NCBI GenBank assembly: GCA_030280995.1
Contig: JASXTE010000004.1
Location: 39,116,797-39,180,796 of the forward strand
DNA from: Hemileia vastatrix
Lineage: Eukaryota > Basidiomycota > Pucciniomycetes > Pucciniales > Zaghouaniaceae
Reading direction: 5' to 3'
Length of the DNA: 64,000 nucleotides
The translations under genes and the position numbers were made by a program. Under the pieces are notes generated by a model. That model made no database searches. It was not told the origin of the DNA and was given only the letters and a program-made list of their open reading frames with translations. Positions 19,924 to 32,769 of the stretch are shown here, piece by piece (the first letter of the stretch is position 1; each line of letters begins with the position of its first letter).

Positions 19924-20570
19924 TCATTCATTCATGTTTAATTTCAATTGTTTCTTTTTATTCCCCCCCCCCCCCCCTACCCTTGAGAAAGAGAGAGAAG
20001 GAGAGGAAGATTTATTAGATTTAAGAACAAAAGAATTGGCGAAACCTTTAAATTTTTGAAGTTCGATTTGAAGATCTTTGAAAGGTATAGGTAGTGGAGG
20101 TTTAGAAGTAGCAGTTGAACGAAGATGAAGAGAAGAAGGTTTATCTGTTAAAGAAAAAAAAAAAAAGTCAAACATCATTACCAGCACAACAACAACAGGA
20201 AAAAAAAAAAAAAAAAAAAAAGAAGAAGAAGAAGAAGAAGGAATTACATACAAGAAGAAGACAATAACTGTAAAGTGACTGTAGCTTGAGTGTGATTAAG
20301 ATGATAGTGTGAAGGATTGATGAGATGATGAAGACGAATAGGAGAAGGATTAGTAGGGAAGTGAATGAGAAGAGGAAGAGAAGGAAAAGTAGGAGGAGAA
20401 TAAGCTAAACGAAGGATTGGAGAATAAGAGAAAGTGGGGTATGACGAATGAGATGGAAGAGAGATAGAAAGAACAGGGGCAATAGTTTTATGAATGTGAG
20501 TTGCAGCCACTACAGCCAAGAAGAGTGATGGAGCATTAAAAGTGACGAAGACTGGAGTAAGTGAGTTCAT
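19924..20570 (-). CDS. Hypothetical 179-aa protein, two exons
   Basis: ATG at 20570; exon 1 is 20252-20570, the intron 20144/20251 is bounded by GTATGT and TTAACAG, and exon 2 is 19924-20143 or 20144. The joined frame is exactly 180 codons including stop. The protein is rich in Ser/Pro/His/Leu and starts MNSLTPVFVTFNAPSLFLAV. It has a basic tail containing a Gly run encoded by a long C/G homopolymer near 19965-19977. I do not recognise a family. The tidy splice sites and the divergent position against COX23 support it being a gene, but low complexity leaves doubt. Confidence 0.5.
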
Positions 20571-20579
20571 GGAGTGAAG

Positions 20580-21077
20580 ATGAACAACGACCCACAAACG
20601 AACAAACCAACCAACTCATCGTCCATCTCCAAGACTGACGCTATCAGGGCACGCACTCAGCCAGAAGATTATGTGCAGGTCTTTGCCAACAAGACTCCAT
20701 CCAAGTATCTCATTTCTCTCTGCGCTACATCCAAGTTGACTCACTCCAACACACTCTTCATTTCTTTCAGGATGGTCGATCCTTGTCAAGCTGCACGGCT
20801 GGTACTTCCTCTCATTCATACTTCTTGTCTTGTCTTTTAGTCTCTCCGTTCACATCCTGTCCTTCTTTTTTCCATTCAGGCTTCTCATAAGTGTCTTGAC
20901 AGGAACAATTATGATAAATCTTTGTGCCAAGATGTACGTCCTCCTCTCACTATATCTTCAGTTCGTTTTCACTATTAGTCTTATCTTGTCCCTTTATATA
21001 TCCAGTATTTTGATATCTATAGACAGTGCACTCAACGATGGATGGACCAACGTAGGCGTGATAGACAAAAATCTTGA
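20580..21077 (+). CDS. COX23: COX23/CHCHD7-like twin CX9C protein of the mitochondrial intermembrane space
   Basis: Four exons: 20580-20704, 20771-20801, 20880-20933 and 21006-21077, all with GT-AG introns, joining to exactly 94 codons (93 aa). The core reads DPCQAARLASHKC, a CX9C; then CLDRNNYDKSLC, with the family's CLDxNNYD signature and ten residues between the cysteines; then CQDYFDIYRQC, a second CX9C; and a basic tail WMDQRRRDRQKS. This matches COX23 and human CHCHD7 as I know them. They are imported by the Mia40 disulfide relay and needed for cytochrome c oxidase assembly. The 5' end lies only 9 bases from the divergent hypothetical gene. The first ATG in frame is used. Confidence 0.85.
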
Positions 21078-22284
21078 ACCCTTTATCTCCATCTTTCCCC
21101 TCTAGCTCTCTATATATATCCCCCCCCAGCCATAAAATCCTCTCTAAACTTTTTTCACCAACATGGTCTCATACTTTTTCATATCTACCCAGTGAAGTTA
21201 GATTATGTTATGGCTCGAAACGTTTGTTTGTCTTGTTTATCATTTCAAAATAATCTTTGTAAATGTAATCTTTTGGTCTCAAGCCTCATGGTAATATATA
21301 AACACTCAGAATAAGTGATATCAAACAAAAATTAGACAAAATGTGAGCCATTGGTGATCGTGTTCCCAACAATTAATACGCCTGATGTTAAACGTTTTCT
21401 TCCTTATAAATAAGTGTAAATTTCTATTAGTGACAATGTGGGGAAGTAACATTTGCTTAAAAACTAACTCCACACATACGATTACCAGCCACTTCTTTGT
21501 TGAGATTTAGCCAGATGATTTGCGATACATTAAGTGAAAAATGACGAAGAAGATTGCGCATGAGTAACTTTGAAATATAAAATACATATTCGTCAGCACC
21601 AAACCCCTTAAACCCTTCAACATCATTCATATCACTTTCTTTTTATTTGTATCAGCTAGCCGTTCTTAGAATACTTGTTGTGTCCCCAACCCTTTAGATA
21701 TGATAAAGGTTTTCGGAATAAGCATGGAATATGGTTGCTCATCATATAGAATACATGCACACATACACACACGCAAACATATGTGTACATGCCATATGAA
21801 GGGTCATAAAGAAGCTCAAAACAGAAAGCGTACCAAGTAGAAAACAATTATTTGCCTCAATGTCAATGGTTACGATAAAATTAACAAAAAGGTGCCGTGA
21901 GTGTAGATAAAATACAAAAACATCCTCTAAATGATCCAAAGTCCATCAGTCTGATTTTAATGCCAAATCCATCGTTTAATCTCGACATATCTCTTGATAA
22001 AGTATCAGCTGGACTGAGAAATGAGATACGACAGCCCTTCCATTATCTGAACCAGAAAACACACCAAGACATTAGCAATTAGCAATGCATACAAGATATA
22101 GCTACTATGTTTCTTTCTAAGGAGATAACATCAGATGTATAAATGCACGGTTTGGCAATGTGCTTCGAAGTTGGTCAATCCACACAGTAGCTACATCTTT
22201 TGATGTAGTCACTACTAAGCCTGGGGCGACACTAATTGTCTCATCATATTATATACAAAGAAAGTAAAATTTATGACATAATGC
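21078..22284. other. Spacer between COX23 and pyridoxal kinase 3' ends, with coding-like patches
   Basis: No gene model could be completed. The minus strand holds short coding-like stretches: a 57-codon frame near 21471-21640 (GFKGFGADEYVFYISKLLMR) and one near 22150-22245 (ISVAPGLVVTTSKDVATVW). They lack a clear start and consistent splice sites between them. A CA/TG-rich microsatellite lies near 21750-21790. Confidence 0.4.
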
Positions 22285-23621
22285 TTACCAAAACCAGACT
22301 GCTTCCCACTTGATTTGAGGTGATTCAATCGCTTGCCGACTTTGTATTATTTTAAGTTCAGCTTTATACATTTTGCTGGACAAGTTTTGACTTTCCGTCA
22401 GGCCATCTGCCAATTTAATTGTATTGCGAAGCACTTCTTGGACAGTAGCAATAGCCAATTCGGCCGCAGCTTTGAGATCATTGTTTGACTCAATAAACCT
22501 GGCCAACAACATGGCAGCAAATAAGTCACCAACGCCTGAAAAAAACGATTGCAACTCGGGAAAAGCAATCAGAAAACACTGGGATGTTGTGCAACTTTTT
22601 CCAGCACAAACTAAAACAGGTTCACAGAGATCAAAAGAAAGGTTGAGGTTCTGCAATTCAGTGGCAGGCAAAGAAGCGGATGATATCACCACGTTCGGAA
22701 GTTTGTAGTGTCTCCAAAAGGTCTCAAGGCATTGCTTTAAAGAGACCAATGTTGTAGGATTTACGTCAGTCAGCACAAAAGCTTCAAATGCGTTTGGTGT
22801 GGCGATAGTAGCCGAACTTAATAGGGTCTTGTAGAGTGGCGGGACATCCTGGCCAACATAAAGTTTCCCATTGTCCTGTGACAAGCCATGTGAGTATGAG
22901 CAAATTAAGATAGTGGAGCATCCCAAGACTTACCCCCATTACAGGATCCAAAAGATAAATTAATTGAGGACAACGGGATTTGATAATATCATGATATCTT
23001 TGTAGAGCTTGGATGCCTTGGGCGTTAGGAGTAAAACCTAAAGTCCTCAACCGATAAGAAGTAAGTGTACAATGTTAAGGAGAATAGGCTCGAATGAAAA
23101 CAAGGCATACCTGTGATTAATGCAGTGTACTGAAGCAAATCATTTTTTTTGAGAGCTTCTATGCACCTATCAAGATGGTCCACACTCATAGGGTCGCCTC
23201 CATGTGTTTCATAAGCTACAATAAATGAAAGGCAAGACAAAGTCTATTTCTTTTGATCGTGTGAACGTGAAGGGAGATCTATCCCTATGTAAATGGAGAG
23301 GACAGGGGTGAATGGATGTATTCAGGATGATGAGCAATACTAGACAAAACATCAATTCAAAGGGAACCCACCTACCAAGATGATTTGAAAATTGGACAGT
23401 ATTAAGAGCATCGACATCCCAGCCTAGCAATTGCAAGGGGAACGTAGCGGATTTGTTACCTGAAATGATGAAGTGAATGGGTTACATTAACTGAAAGCCA
23501 TGCAAGAAAGACATATAGATATTTATACATGACCCAAATGAAGCAAGCATGAGCGCTAACCTACATAGCCAGACACCACGTGAGACTGGATGGACAATAC
23601 CCGAGACTTAGGACGAATCAT
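22285..23621 (-). CDS. Pyridoxal kinase (pyridoxine/pyridoxamine kinase, ribokinase-like)
   Basis: Five exons on the minus strand: 23561-23621, 23376-23459, 23111-23215, 22934-23037 and 22285-22875, joining to exactly 315 codons (314 aa), the usual family length. The N-terminus [20 protein letters not shown], then [20 protein letters not shown] and TVQFSNH, is the conserved pyridoxal-binding start. The middle has [11 protein letters not shown] and [24 protein letters not shown] motif near the C-terminus supplies the catalytic Asp of the ATP site (usually GTGD). The enzyme phosphorylates B6 vitamers with ATP to form PLP in the salvage pathway, in the cytosol. It shares a short upstream region with the symplekin gene. 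Confidence 0.93.
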
Positions 23622-23870
23622 TGGGATCCAGATGGGATGGGAGACCAAGCGACGGAGAGGAATTTTTGACTAGGGCGCGCAGGCGGCTAAAAAGTGGTTG
23701 GGGTGCAGCGTAAGCTTAGCTCAGCTTAAGGGAGATAGAAAGGGCGATAAGTTAGAGGGTGGATGCATATGCATGTGCTATGCAATGCAATATGCTGTGG
23801 CTATTGTCTTCTTCTCCTCCTCTTCCTCACTTTTCAGCCAAGTGTCAAGGGCCCCTTTCTCCCTTCCACC
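23622..23870. promoter_or_regulatory. Shared divergent promoter of pyridoxal kinase and symplekin
   Basis: Only 249 bp separate the two start codons. The stretch is less AT-rich than its surroundings and includes AAGCTTAGCTCAGCTTAAG, ATGCATATGCATGTGC and a CT-rich strip just before the symplekin ATG, typical of fungal transcription-start regions. No TATA box was seen. The specific sites are not assigned. Confidence 0.6.
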
Positions 23871-26800
23871 ATGTCATCACAACCACCATCTCCCAACGAT
23901 TGTCTTCCCCTTCTCTCGACTATCATCTCTTCTCAGCCTGGATCTTATCATCAGAAGCGTGCTCTCGATCTTCTGAGAGCGTTGATCGATTCTAATCCTG
24001 CTTTTCTTCCCATAATTTATCCTTCTCTCCTTGCTCTTCTTTCAAGTCCTCATCCACAACCTGTTCGTAGATCCGTACTTGGATTTATAGAACTTGCCCT
24101 CTCAAAACCTGGGCTATCTCCTGATGTCAGATTACAACGTAAATTCTTATGAATCTTCTTTGTCTTTTTTTGTATCTTTTCCATCATGCACATGTATTTC
24201 CTCTCTCTCACATACATTCCCCTTCTTATGACCAGTTACTCTACAATCAACACAACCTTTACACCGTTTTATCCATCTCCAGGATCCTACAGATCCTCAT
24301 CTAAATGAAGCTAAAAAAATTGCCATTCAGTCTTTTGCCTCTGCCTATCCGATCTTGTTCCGTGATGCTTGCTCCAAATCTTCTGATTCCAAAAATTGGT
24401 CCTTGTCAAATCAGATCAAAGGCTATGTGATCTCCCTATGGAGATGTGAAACTAGCTCAATTGGCCTCCGTTTGGCAGCTAATAAAGTGGTCCAACGAGT
24501 TATTCAAGTTGGAACGCGTGGTATAGGTGATCCCCGGCGCAGACACGAAGATCCTAGTTTGGTTATGTGCCCTTCAAATCATCCGTATTTAAAAATAAGA
24601 GACTTGGAGTTAGAAGCTACTAACTTGCTGGAAGAAAACATACGCATAATGTACCAAACAAAGTTTGTATTTTTTTTTTTTAATTTTTTTTTTTAGGATA
24701 TTCTTTTTTTCCCCCTTAGAATTATGTGTTTCACCACATTTCATCTTAATTCTTTGTCTGGCTCAGATTTCCAGATTTAATTTCTGCCATGATGATTTCA
24801 CTTGGAACTCTTGTTCGAACACGCTCTTCATTATCGCAACTCATCATCACCTCTTTGATCTCATGGACACCTCTTAACTCTCTCACACAACATCGAGCGA
24901 GTCAAGTGCGAGGTGTTGAAAAAACTTTGCGAATAACCTTATCCTACTTAGATCGGACTCTCTTGAATTCCGTTTGGACTGCTCCTATCCGAGAGGCATT
25001 AGTCAGTCAATCTAAACGAATTGAAGAGGCTGCCGAAGACATGAAGCGTGAACGCTCAGCTTTAAAAAGACAACGGGCTCAAGAGGAGAGTTCTTTAAGT
25101 GTTCTCAAAAAGTCAAAGTCAGATGTAGCTCAAAACATTGAAACAAATATGATAAAAGAACCTGTTCATCCTTTTGAAAGTAGCTTTGATATTTCTACTT
25201 TACCGGTAGAATTAGTTGCTGAGTTAATTATCACTAGTCTTCAGGCTATTAGTGATCAAAATTTTCAACATGCGGTGGATGTAAGATTACTACTTTCCCT
25301 TCACTTAGCTGGGTTGCTTAATTTGTAAGGCAGAACTAACGCAACTCTTTGATTTTGCTTCGTGCGCTTCATTGGTTTAGGTCTTCCGCCACACAATACC
25401 TCCTGAAACGCCTATAACAGCTTCCGGTCTCCTCAAAGCAGGCCCCTCTTCTTTACCATCGCAAAATGTTGCAGCATATTCTAATATTCAGACTGGGGTT
25501 TCTTCTGCAGATGCCCAAAATGCATATTCTTCACCAGACAAATTTTACTTACCTGGACCGCAGCCCGTGCCTATAGCGCCAATAGCATCCAATTTGTGTC
25601 CTTCTGAGGGCTCTAAGCCCCATGAAAAAACTGCTGAAGTTAAGATAACTGCTAAATCTGAAGAGGCCATGGTAATTGATCACGATGAGGAAGAAGATGG
25701 TGAAGCTGAAGAAGAAGAGCAGGATCCGGTTATGATACTCGATGACGATGATGCTGATGATGCTGTAGTTCATGAAGACGAAAACCAGCCTGAAACGCTC
25801 TTTCTTGAGAAGTGGAAGCCTGAGCCACCAGTTGTGCTACACGAAAGTAGCCGCCGGCATCTGGCTAGAATGAGTTTTGAAAGAATTGTACGCAGTGGGG
25901 TTGGAAGTGGAGGCAAGGTTGAAGGTGGTATATGGATAAGTCTTGTAACTCGTTTGATTACAAGAGGTTATTGGCCACATTCATCTGCAGTCAAAATGGA
26001 TGAGTTGGTGGAAGAAGAGGAAAGAAAAGAAGAGATTCGACAAGCCCTTTTCGAGTTTATTATTGCCGATTTAATGAATCGGTTTGTAGTATACTTTAAT
26101 ATTTTAACTTAACTTAATGTGTTGTTTACTGATTCCAAAGTAACCATTATAGAATTCATGTTGCCAAAGTTTGGCTCAATGAAGAATGGTTCTCGAACCC
26201 TGAATCTTCTTTTGTTGGGGCAAGCCAAAGCGAAGCTACTACTCATTTAACACCTTATGAGCGATGGCTTGATCGTCTTTTGGATGTCATTCTTGATTAT
26301 CTCTCTACCACCGTTTCACCGATTCCAACTGCTCCCTCGAAGGACCGATGGTCACTCTCAAGCTTTCTTATTGATCTACCCAGCATACCACAACCTCAAT
26401 TGATAAGACTTGCGCAATTGTGCCAATCACCCAAACATTTATCTATTGGGTTCACAACGTTGAGAGATCTAACTAGCCTCAGACCAACTATACGAAATCG
26501 GACTTTAGATCTTCTTTTGAGTTTAACTACACATAGTATTCGTGCCACTCGAAACGCTGCGATTGTTTCGGTCAAAAGTTGGGTAGGTGAAAGACATGGA
26601 GCGGTAGGTGGTTTAGGTGATAGGGTAACTAGTTTTGCTGTCCAGCTATTGAGGCAACTAGAAGAAGGCAATGAAGATGAAAATCTTGATGATGTTGAAG
26701 AGCTAAAAGAGGAAGAAGAAGAATTAGAGGCAGGAGAGGAGAGACCTGAGAAAGTGACGTATGCACAAGTAGAAGATGCTGTCATTGTTAAGGGCTTGCC

Positions 26801-28286
26801 TAAAAACTGGAAGAGCCCAAGTGATGGTGAAGGAGTGGTTGTGCAGCATTTGGAGTTACTACTGGGTTTATCTGTTAAAAATCCAGACTTACTTGACCAG
26901 TTGAGCTTTTGTTCAATGTTACTCTTAATAAAATTTGACTGCCGTACTAACCTCATTTCCTCAACACTGGCCGCTCAATATTATTTTTTTTTTCCCATCT
27001 CAAACAGCCTTTTTCAAATTTATCCTCGCATGCCTGCTCAAGTACAGGAAGCTGTTAACACTTTGGTGACCCCCCTTATACGGTCACTGGGGGCTAAAAA
27101 CCCTAAAGTCATTTCCTTGATACAATCTTGTCCAACTGGGGCTGAGCCACTTGTACTTCGGATTTTGACAATCCTTACTGAAAAGGGTAAAGCTCCTGCC
27201 ACAATTGTTGAAGCTATCAAAACTCTATCTGCTTCTCATGACTTGTCGCCGAGGTTTATTGTTCCAACTATCGCTGAATTAAACAAATCGGAAATTGTCG
27301 ACAATGTGCCAAAAATACTCACCTTACTCAACGGCACACAAAGCGAACGAAGCCTGGTCAGATCAGTGTTTGAATCTATTGTACAATTACCGCCTAGTAA
27401 TTTTGGTAGCGTATCAACAAATGCGCCTAGATTAAAACAGTCTGAGTTGTTAACCCCAGTTGAGCTTTTGGTTTTGTTACATGGCATTGGGAGTGGAGAA
27501 GGAAATAGCGCATCTGGTGCGAGCGACTTGGGCATCAAACAAGCTATAGAGGCGATTGGGATATGTTTTTCGATGACAGAGATTTTTAAACCTGAAGTTC
27601 TAGCTGCTTTTATGCAGCAAGTGGTAGACGAATTAACGCTACCTACATTATTTCTTCGGACGGTTTGTTTATTTAAATGAATTTGATTATTTAATTTCTA
27701 GATATCATTGCCAATTATTTCTCTCCTCTATCTTTAGGTCATTCAAGCGGTACAAACTTACAAGTCTCTCCAAGCTTTTGTCTCAACAACCCTACTATCC
27801 AGATTGATTATTAAAAAGATATGGACCCAACCACAGTTATGGGAGGGGTTTATGAGGTGTGCTAAGATAATTGCACCGCACAGTTTTGGAGCCTTGTTAC
27901 AACTACCGCGAGATCAGCTCCGAGAGCTTGTTAGTAAGCAAAATGGTCTTAAAGGACCACTAAAAGATTATGTTATCAAAAGTAAGTTAAGATTCATAGC
28001 TTTATCTTGCCGATGAAAACTCATCTGATGATACGTTGCAGAGGCAGGAAACAACAAATCAAGAGTGGCTGCCTTGATGGATATATTAGCAGATCAGCCT
28101 GCACAAAATTCTCAGATGGAGAACTCGACACCTACAACACCAACAGAGACTAATCCTGCGACTCCTCCCGTGAACGCAGATGATCAAAATGAGCCCATTC
28201 AGTCAATGGTACCCAATTCAGATACTATAGATGAATCGCCTTGTCCTCTGCCAACTCCTCAGCCGATGACCGCCTCAGTGGGATAA
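23871..28286 (+). CDS. Symplekin/Pta1-like mRNA 3'-end processing scaffold
   Basis: Eight exons: 23871-24138, 24236-24650, 24767-25280, 25381-26081, 26153-26899, 27008-27662, 27738-27981 and 28042-28286. They sum to exactly 1263 codons (1262 aa), close to animal symplekin length. The N-terminal third is HEAT-like helical repeats (ALDLLRALIDSNPAFLP; RRSVLGFIELAL). A Lys/Arg/Glu stretch and acidic linkers (DDDDADDAV) follow. The C-terminal third has YPRMPAQVQEAVNTLVTPL and LTPVELLVLLHGI, then IQAVQTYKSLQAFVSTTLL, the conserved symplekin C-terminal pattern. The protein is a scaffold of the cleavage and polyadenylation factor in the nucleus, binding Ssu72 and CPSF subunits in known members. A Pro/Thr-rich tail ends it. 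Confidence 0.88.
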
Positions 28287-29234
28287 AGCATATATTAATT
28301 TGGAAAAGGACATATTGTCATTTTTTTGCTTTTGCTTTTGTTTTTCTTTTCTCTTTTTACTTTCCCATCCATTCTTTTCTTTACTGGAAAAGTATGGGTT
28401 GGCTATGAGTATAGTGTGGTAAGCTAGCCATCGGACAAAAAACCCTCCCCCATTTCATGATATGATGTGTTTCTAATTAAATTTGCACAATGAGAAGCCA
28501 ATGGCGTCTCAGGATCAAGGATTTATTTTATGATATTATACTTTGTGTTTCAAGAAGAAGATGTTGCTGTATGCATTTCTAAAAACAACTCAAGCGGATT
28601 AATACCTGCAGGTAGATCAACCAAATCGGGCGGTAATATATAACACATGCACATGTGTACATATAAATGTTTACCATTTTTTCTTCACTTGAGATCATTT
28701 CTCTCAGTGCATGTGCTAAATTTATGATAACCTTAGCTTGCTTGTCATCATGCTAAAGGAATACGAGACTACCAACCACATATAATTGGTTTAATCTGCC
28801 TACTATCAAGGCTGAGGAGCTATATATTGTTTTTTATTGTACTTATAATACAGTTTTACAAAGGTTAAATTATGATTTATAAGGGGTTTTTTTTAGATGT
28901 ATTTTAATTTTGGCTACATTGATTTATATATATATATGTATATATAAAAAAAGAGAGAGAGAGTTTGATATCCTGCTGTTAAATTCTAAAAGGGTGAGAA
29001 TCAGAGATGAATGGTATAAGTGAAAGTAAGAATGAGAATGAAAATTGAAATGGAGATAAATGTAAAATTTAAAATTAAGGAGTGTATATGCATGTATATA
29101 TACATATATGACTTGATGAATTATATCTTGGAATCCTTCTAACCTAGACTTTGAAATAAATAAATGAAAATAAAATAAAAAGATACTTGTGCGTGTGTAT
29201 GTATAATATATGTTAAAATTTATTATACTATTAT
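28287..29234. other. AT-rich spacer between symplekin and element C
   Basis: No gene seen. Contents are T-rich 3'-flank sequence after the symplekin stop, TATATA and GAGAGA microsatellites near 28925-28965, and several ACATGCACATG-like alternating stretches around 28640-28660 and 29090-29110. Confidence 0.6.
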
Positions 29235-29827
29235 TGTCAGCCAGGTGTTAAGACATATAATCAAAATATTTGCTTAAGTTTGTGTTGCCATTAATTCTTA
29301 CCACTGCTCAATATGACAGTGTAAGTAATTACAATTAAATCTATTACTTTGACACACCAATAATGCTAATTCTGAGATGAGCATTCTTTGAGTGGGAATA
29401 TATTTGGAGACAAGTGACAACTCACCTTGAGTGGGAATTAATAACTCCTGTATTTCTTTGAAATGAGAGATTTCAACTAGAGTTAAAATTTATACTCATT
29501 ATTTTTATGACATTCCATATATTCCAGTATTATTCTAAAGCTCACATGTATTTACTCCTTATTAACCTTTTACTAGAACTATCTGTATTTATTTATTTGA
29601 AGTTATTTTTTATTCTTTTTAAATCTATGTGATGGTATTAAATTTTCTATAAAAGGGGCTTGGAATTGGAAAGAAAGTGATCATCTTTTATCATAACAAT
29701 TATTTTATCTTATATTACTATCAATTTTTATTATTATTTTATAACTATTATACATAAATTCTAGTTACTAGTTATTTCTTTGAAGTAATCTATATCTAAT
29801 TGCTCCTATTGTGAAACTCAGAAATTT
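29235..29827 (+). repeat. 5' LTR of element C, main part
   Basis: LTR of about 648 bp in total, split by solo LTR D with duplication AATTT (29823-29827 and 35907-35911). The last part continues at 35912-35966. Positions 29537-29827 match 61699 onward in the truncated 3' LTR, including a TATAAAAGGGGC promoter-like motif near 29652. Confidence 0.8.
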
Positions 29828-31340
29828 TGTCAGCCTGGATATCCCCAGGACTGAGTAATAAGTACTTATAAGTTATGTTAAACACATGAACTATACATGG
29901 GAGCAATAAATTAGAGTACACAAATAGTATACATAAGTAAATTTATGATAAAATACAAAATATGCCATTATAACACCTTATATACATGCATAAATCCACC
30001 TTTTATAAGTCTTATGTACTTAATATTAAGCTGGAATATGTTAGGGTAATCTTAAGGACCTTAAATATAAGGCTACATAATTTTTAAGTAGACTTAAAGC
30101 TGTTGTTTTCATTGTTTTATGTGAAAAACAAGAAATGCACTTTAAATCACTTAAAAGTTGACTATATGCACTATAAATTTAATAATATTAAAATTGCGCT
30201 TTGAGAGATCAATTTGTCTTAATTAGAGCAATTGATTTGGCTACTCAAATGCATAAAAATAACACTTTTCACTTTTGGTGTTTTTTATGCCAGAAATGGC
30301 TTCTGTGTACTGGCCACATACTGCCTGCATTTTTCCTGTGTGAATAGCTTCATTTTTAGCAAAGTTAGCTTTTTCACACTTTAATTACCCCACATTCTAC
30401 GCCCACTGTGGGGAAACAAACTAAAATAGGTGACAGGTGCTTATTTAGTGTCCTAGCCTAATTACAAATGCATTGACCCTCTTTATATGTACTAATTTCA
30501 TTAATAACCTCAATCTTGGCATTTTAATTCACTACCACACTTAAATTCACCTAAATTAGTCAAAAATTTACCTGTGCAAGCGCCTGCCAAGGACTGCATG
30601 TAGTTACCCCACATCTCATGCTCTTTTTTGGGTTTTTAAGTGGTTTCTTAGTCAATTTTGGTTATTTTTGAATGGGGATTTCACGCAGTATAATGTCATG
30701 ATTAGCCCCAAAATTTCTACTGTTAATCCCCCTTTTTATTGTGTAACAATTAGTCTTAATTTTCCCTTTTTAGTCTTTTATTTTAATGTATAACACACAT
30801 ATACTCTCTTTTTTGCTTATTCTTTAATTTTGATGGATTATCCCTATTACTACAGGATTTTGGCAGGTGATATCATTCTAATTATGTTACTGGTCACTCT
30901 TTATGTTTTTGGGCATGTCTAGTAGCTGGAATGAGGTGTCATTAACTGTGTATAGGGTTGGAAATCAAGGGGGTCATTGGGGAAGTTATTGTGTATAAAA
31001 GGAGGGGGTTTTTGGTCTTATTTTCTACATTCTTGATCAGTAAAATGAAAACATATAACCAATACAATAGGGGGTGTCAGTTCTGGCAAATCCGCACTTA
31101 AATAAGTGCGGATTTCCAAAACACACTAGCCCCAATACTGGTGGATTTCAAAATGAAATAAGTCACTTATTTCACTCAAATCCGCACTTTCTCAACCAAA
31201 AGTGCTGATTTCACCATCAAGTCCCATTTCACTGATTTGTCAGCATCATCCCATTCATACGCAGCACTCCGCAGCATAACACTTCATAACTCAAAACATC
31301 GTACATCACTTACATCTTAATATCATATCATATAAGAGTC

Positions 31341-32600
31341 ATGCCTTCCTCACTTTCAAATCATGATAAATTACATAAAGCAATGACTTTCATGGCGCTT
31401 GAACTGCTCTTGGACTCTGATTCCGATTCTGATCTAGAAGAAGATTTTGTCGTTTTATCAAAAATGGCCAGGAAACGTTACCTTCTTCCCAGAAAGCCTC
31501 AAGTACTTCATACCCCCAAGTACACCATCCAAACACTTCTTAACCTATCTACACCCAGTTTTAGACAGCTGTTCAGGACTTCTCAGGAATGTTTCCTTAA
31601 ATTGCTTGAGCTTATTCAGGATCATCCCATATTTCACAATAATTCTCAAAAAGAACAACGACATCCTTCAATTCAATTGGCCATCACACTATGTCGTTTG
31701 GGTTCAAATGGTAATGGAGCCGCTTTGAAACGTTTAGAAAATGTCTTTGATTTAGGGTATGGTTCAGTTAACACTTATACCAAACGATGTATCACTGCCA
31801 TCAACTCCTTGGAATCTCAACTTCTCACCTGGCCAACAAAAGAAGAGCGACTTGAATCATCTCCGGTTATGCAAGCAGAGGGCTTTCCAGGATGTATTGG
31901 TTTTGTTGATGGTACTACTATTCCTTTGAGCCAGAAACCTGCTCAAGGTGGAAACAATTACTTTGACCGTAAAAAGAGGTAGATTATTTTTAACTCCTTT
32001 CATCCTCCTTGAAACTAACACAAACAAATATATCTTCTTTATAGATATTCAATTAATGTTCAGCTTATATGTGACGTAAACAAAAAATTTATATCATTCT
32101 TCGCTGGCTATCCTGGCTCATGTCATGACTCCTACGTCTTCCAAAGAATGCATATTTCAAATGAACCTGAAAAATTCTTTGATGAAAATCAGTATCTTCT
32201 TGCAGATTCTGCTTATGTGAATTGAAAGTATGTACTTCCTGCTTTTCGGGGAGCAGCTTCAGAAGACAGTCAAAATGCCAAATTCAACAATCATTTGGCA
32301 AAGTCAAGAGTCCGTATTGAACATTCTATTGGAATCTTGAAAGGCCGTTTTTCTAGTTTAAGGGAATTAAGAAGTCCTCTTAGAAATAAATCTGAAATGG
32401 AGGCGGTGATCAACTGGATTCTGTGTTGCACTATACTTCATAACCTACTTGCTGACCTCAAAGATCAATGGTTAGAGCTGTATGAAGATGAACAAGTTGA
32501 TTCACCTCCGACTATATCCAACACTTCTATTTCTCAATCAACTAGTATAAGGGCGAAAATCCTTCCAATAACACTCCAACATTTTTCAACGCAATTTTAA
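31341..32600 (+). pseudogene. Harbinger-like DDE transposase, near-intact, one nonsense codon
   Basis: Two exons, 31341-31978 and 32045-32600, with a GTAGAT...TTATAG intron; the joined frame is exactly 398 codons. The catalytic triad layout of DDE_Tnp_4 nucleases is visible: GFVDGTTIP (first Asp), GYPGSCHDSYVF (second Asp), and RVRIEHSIGILKGRF (Glu). The only defect seen is TGA at 32224-32226 inside LADSAYVN-stop-KYVLP, where copy 3 has GGA. The protein would cut the terminal repeats together with its Myb-like partner. Confidence 0.88.
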
Positions 32601-32769
32601 TTTTTTTCTCTTTCTCTTCAAATTATCAATTTGCATGTATTATTCACTGAGAATGGTAAATTTTTTTGCATATTTTTTTGGTTTTTGAATTTGCTGTTAA
32701 AGTCTTATTTTTTTTTCTCTCTGTGTTTTCTTTCATCAACTCAACATGAAATCGCATATTTTCAGCAAA

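Noticed and set aside
23209..23436. 75-codon minus-strand frame inside pyridoxal kinase
   Set aside because: It reads exon 2 and then runs into the intron; splice sites at 23376 and 23215 give the family-consistent protein instead.
26396..27538. Minus-strand frames opposite symplekin
   Set aside because: Reverse-strand shadows of well-supported exons; Ser-rich because of acidic codons on the coding strand.
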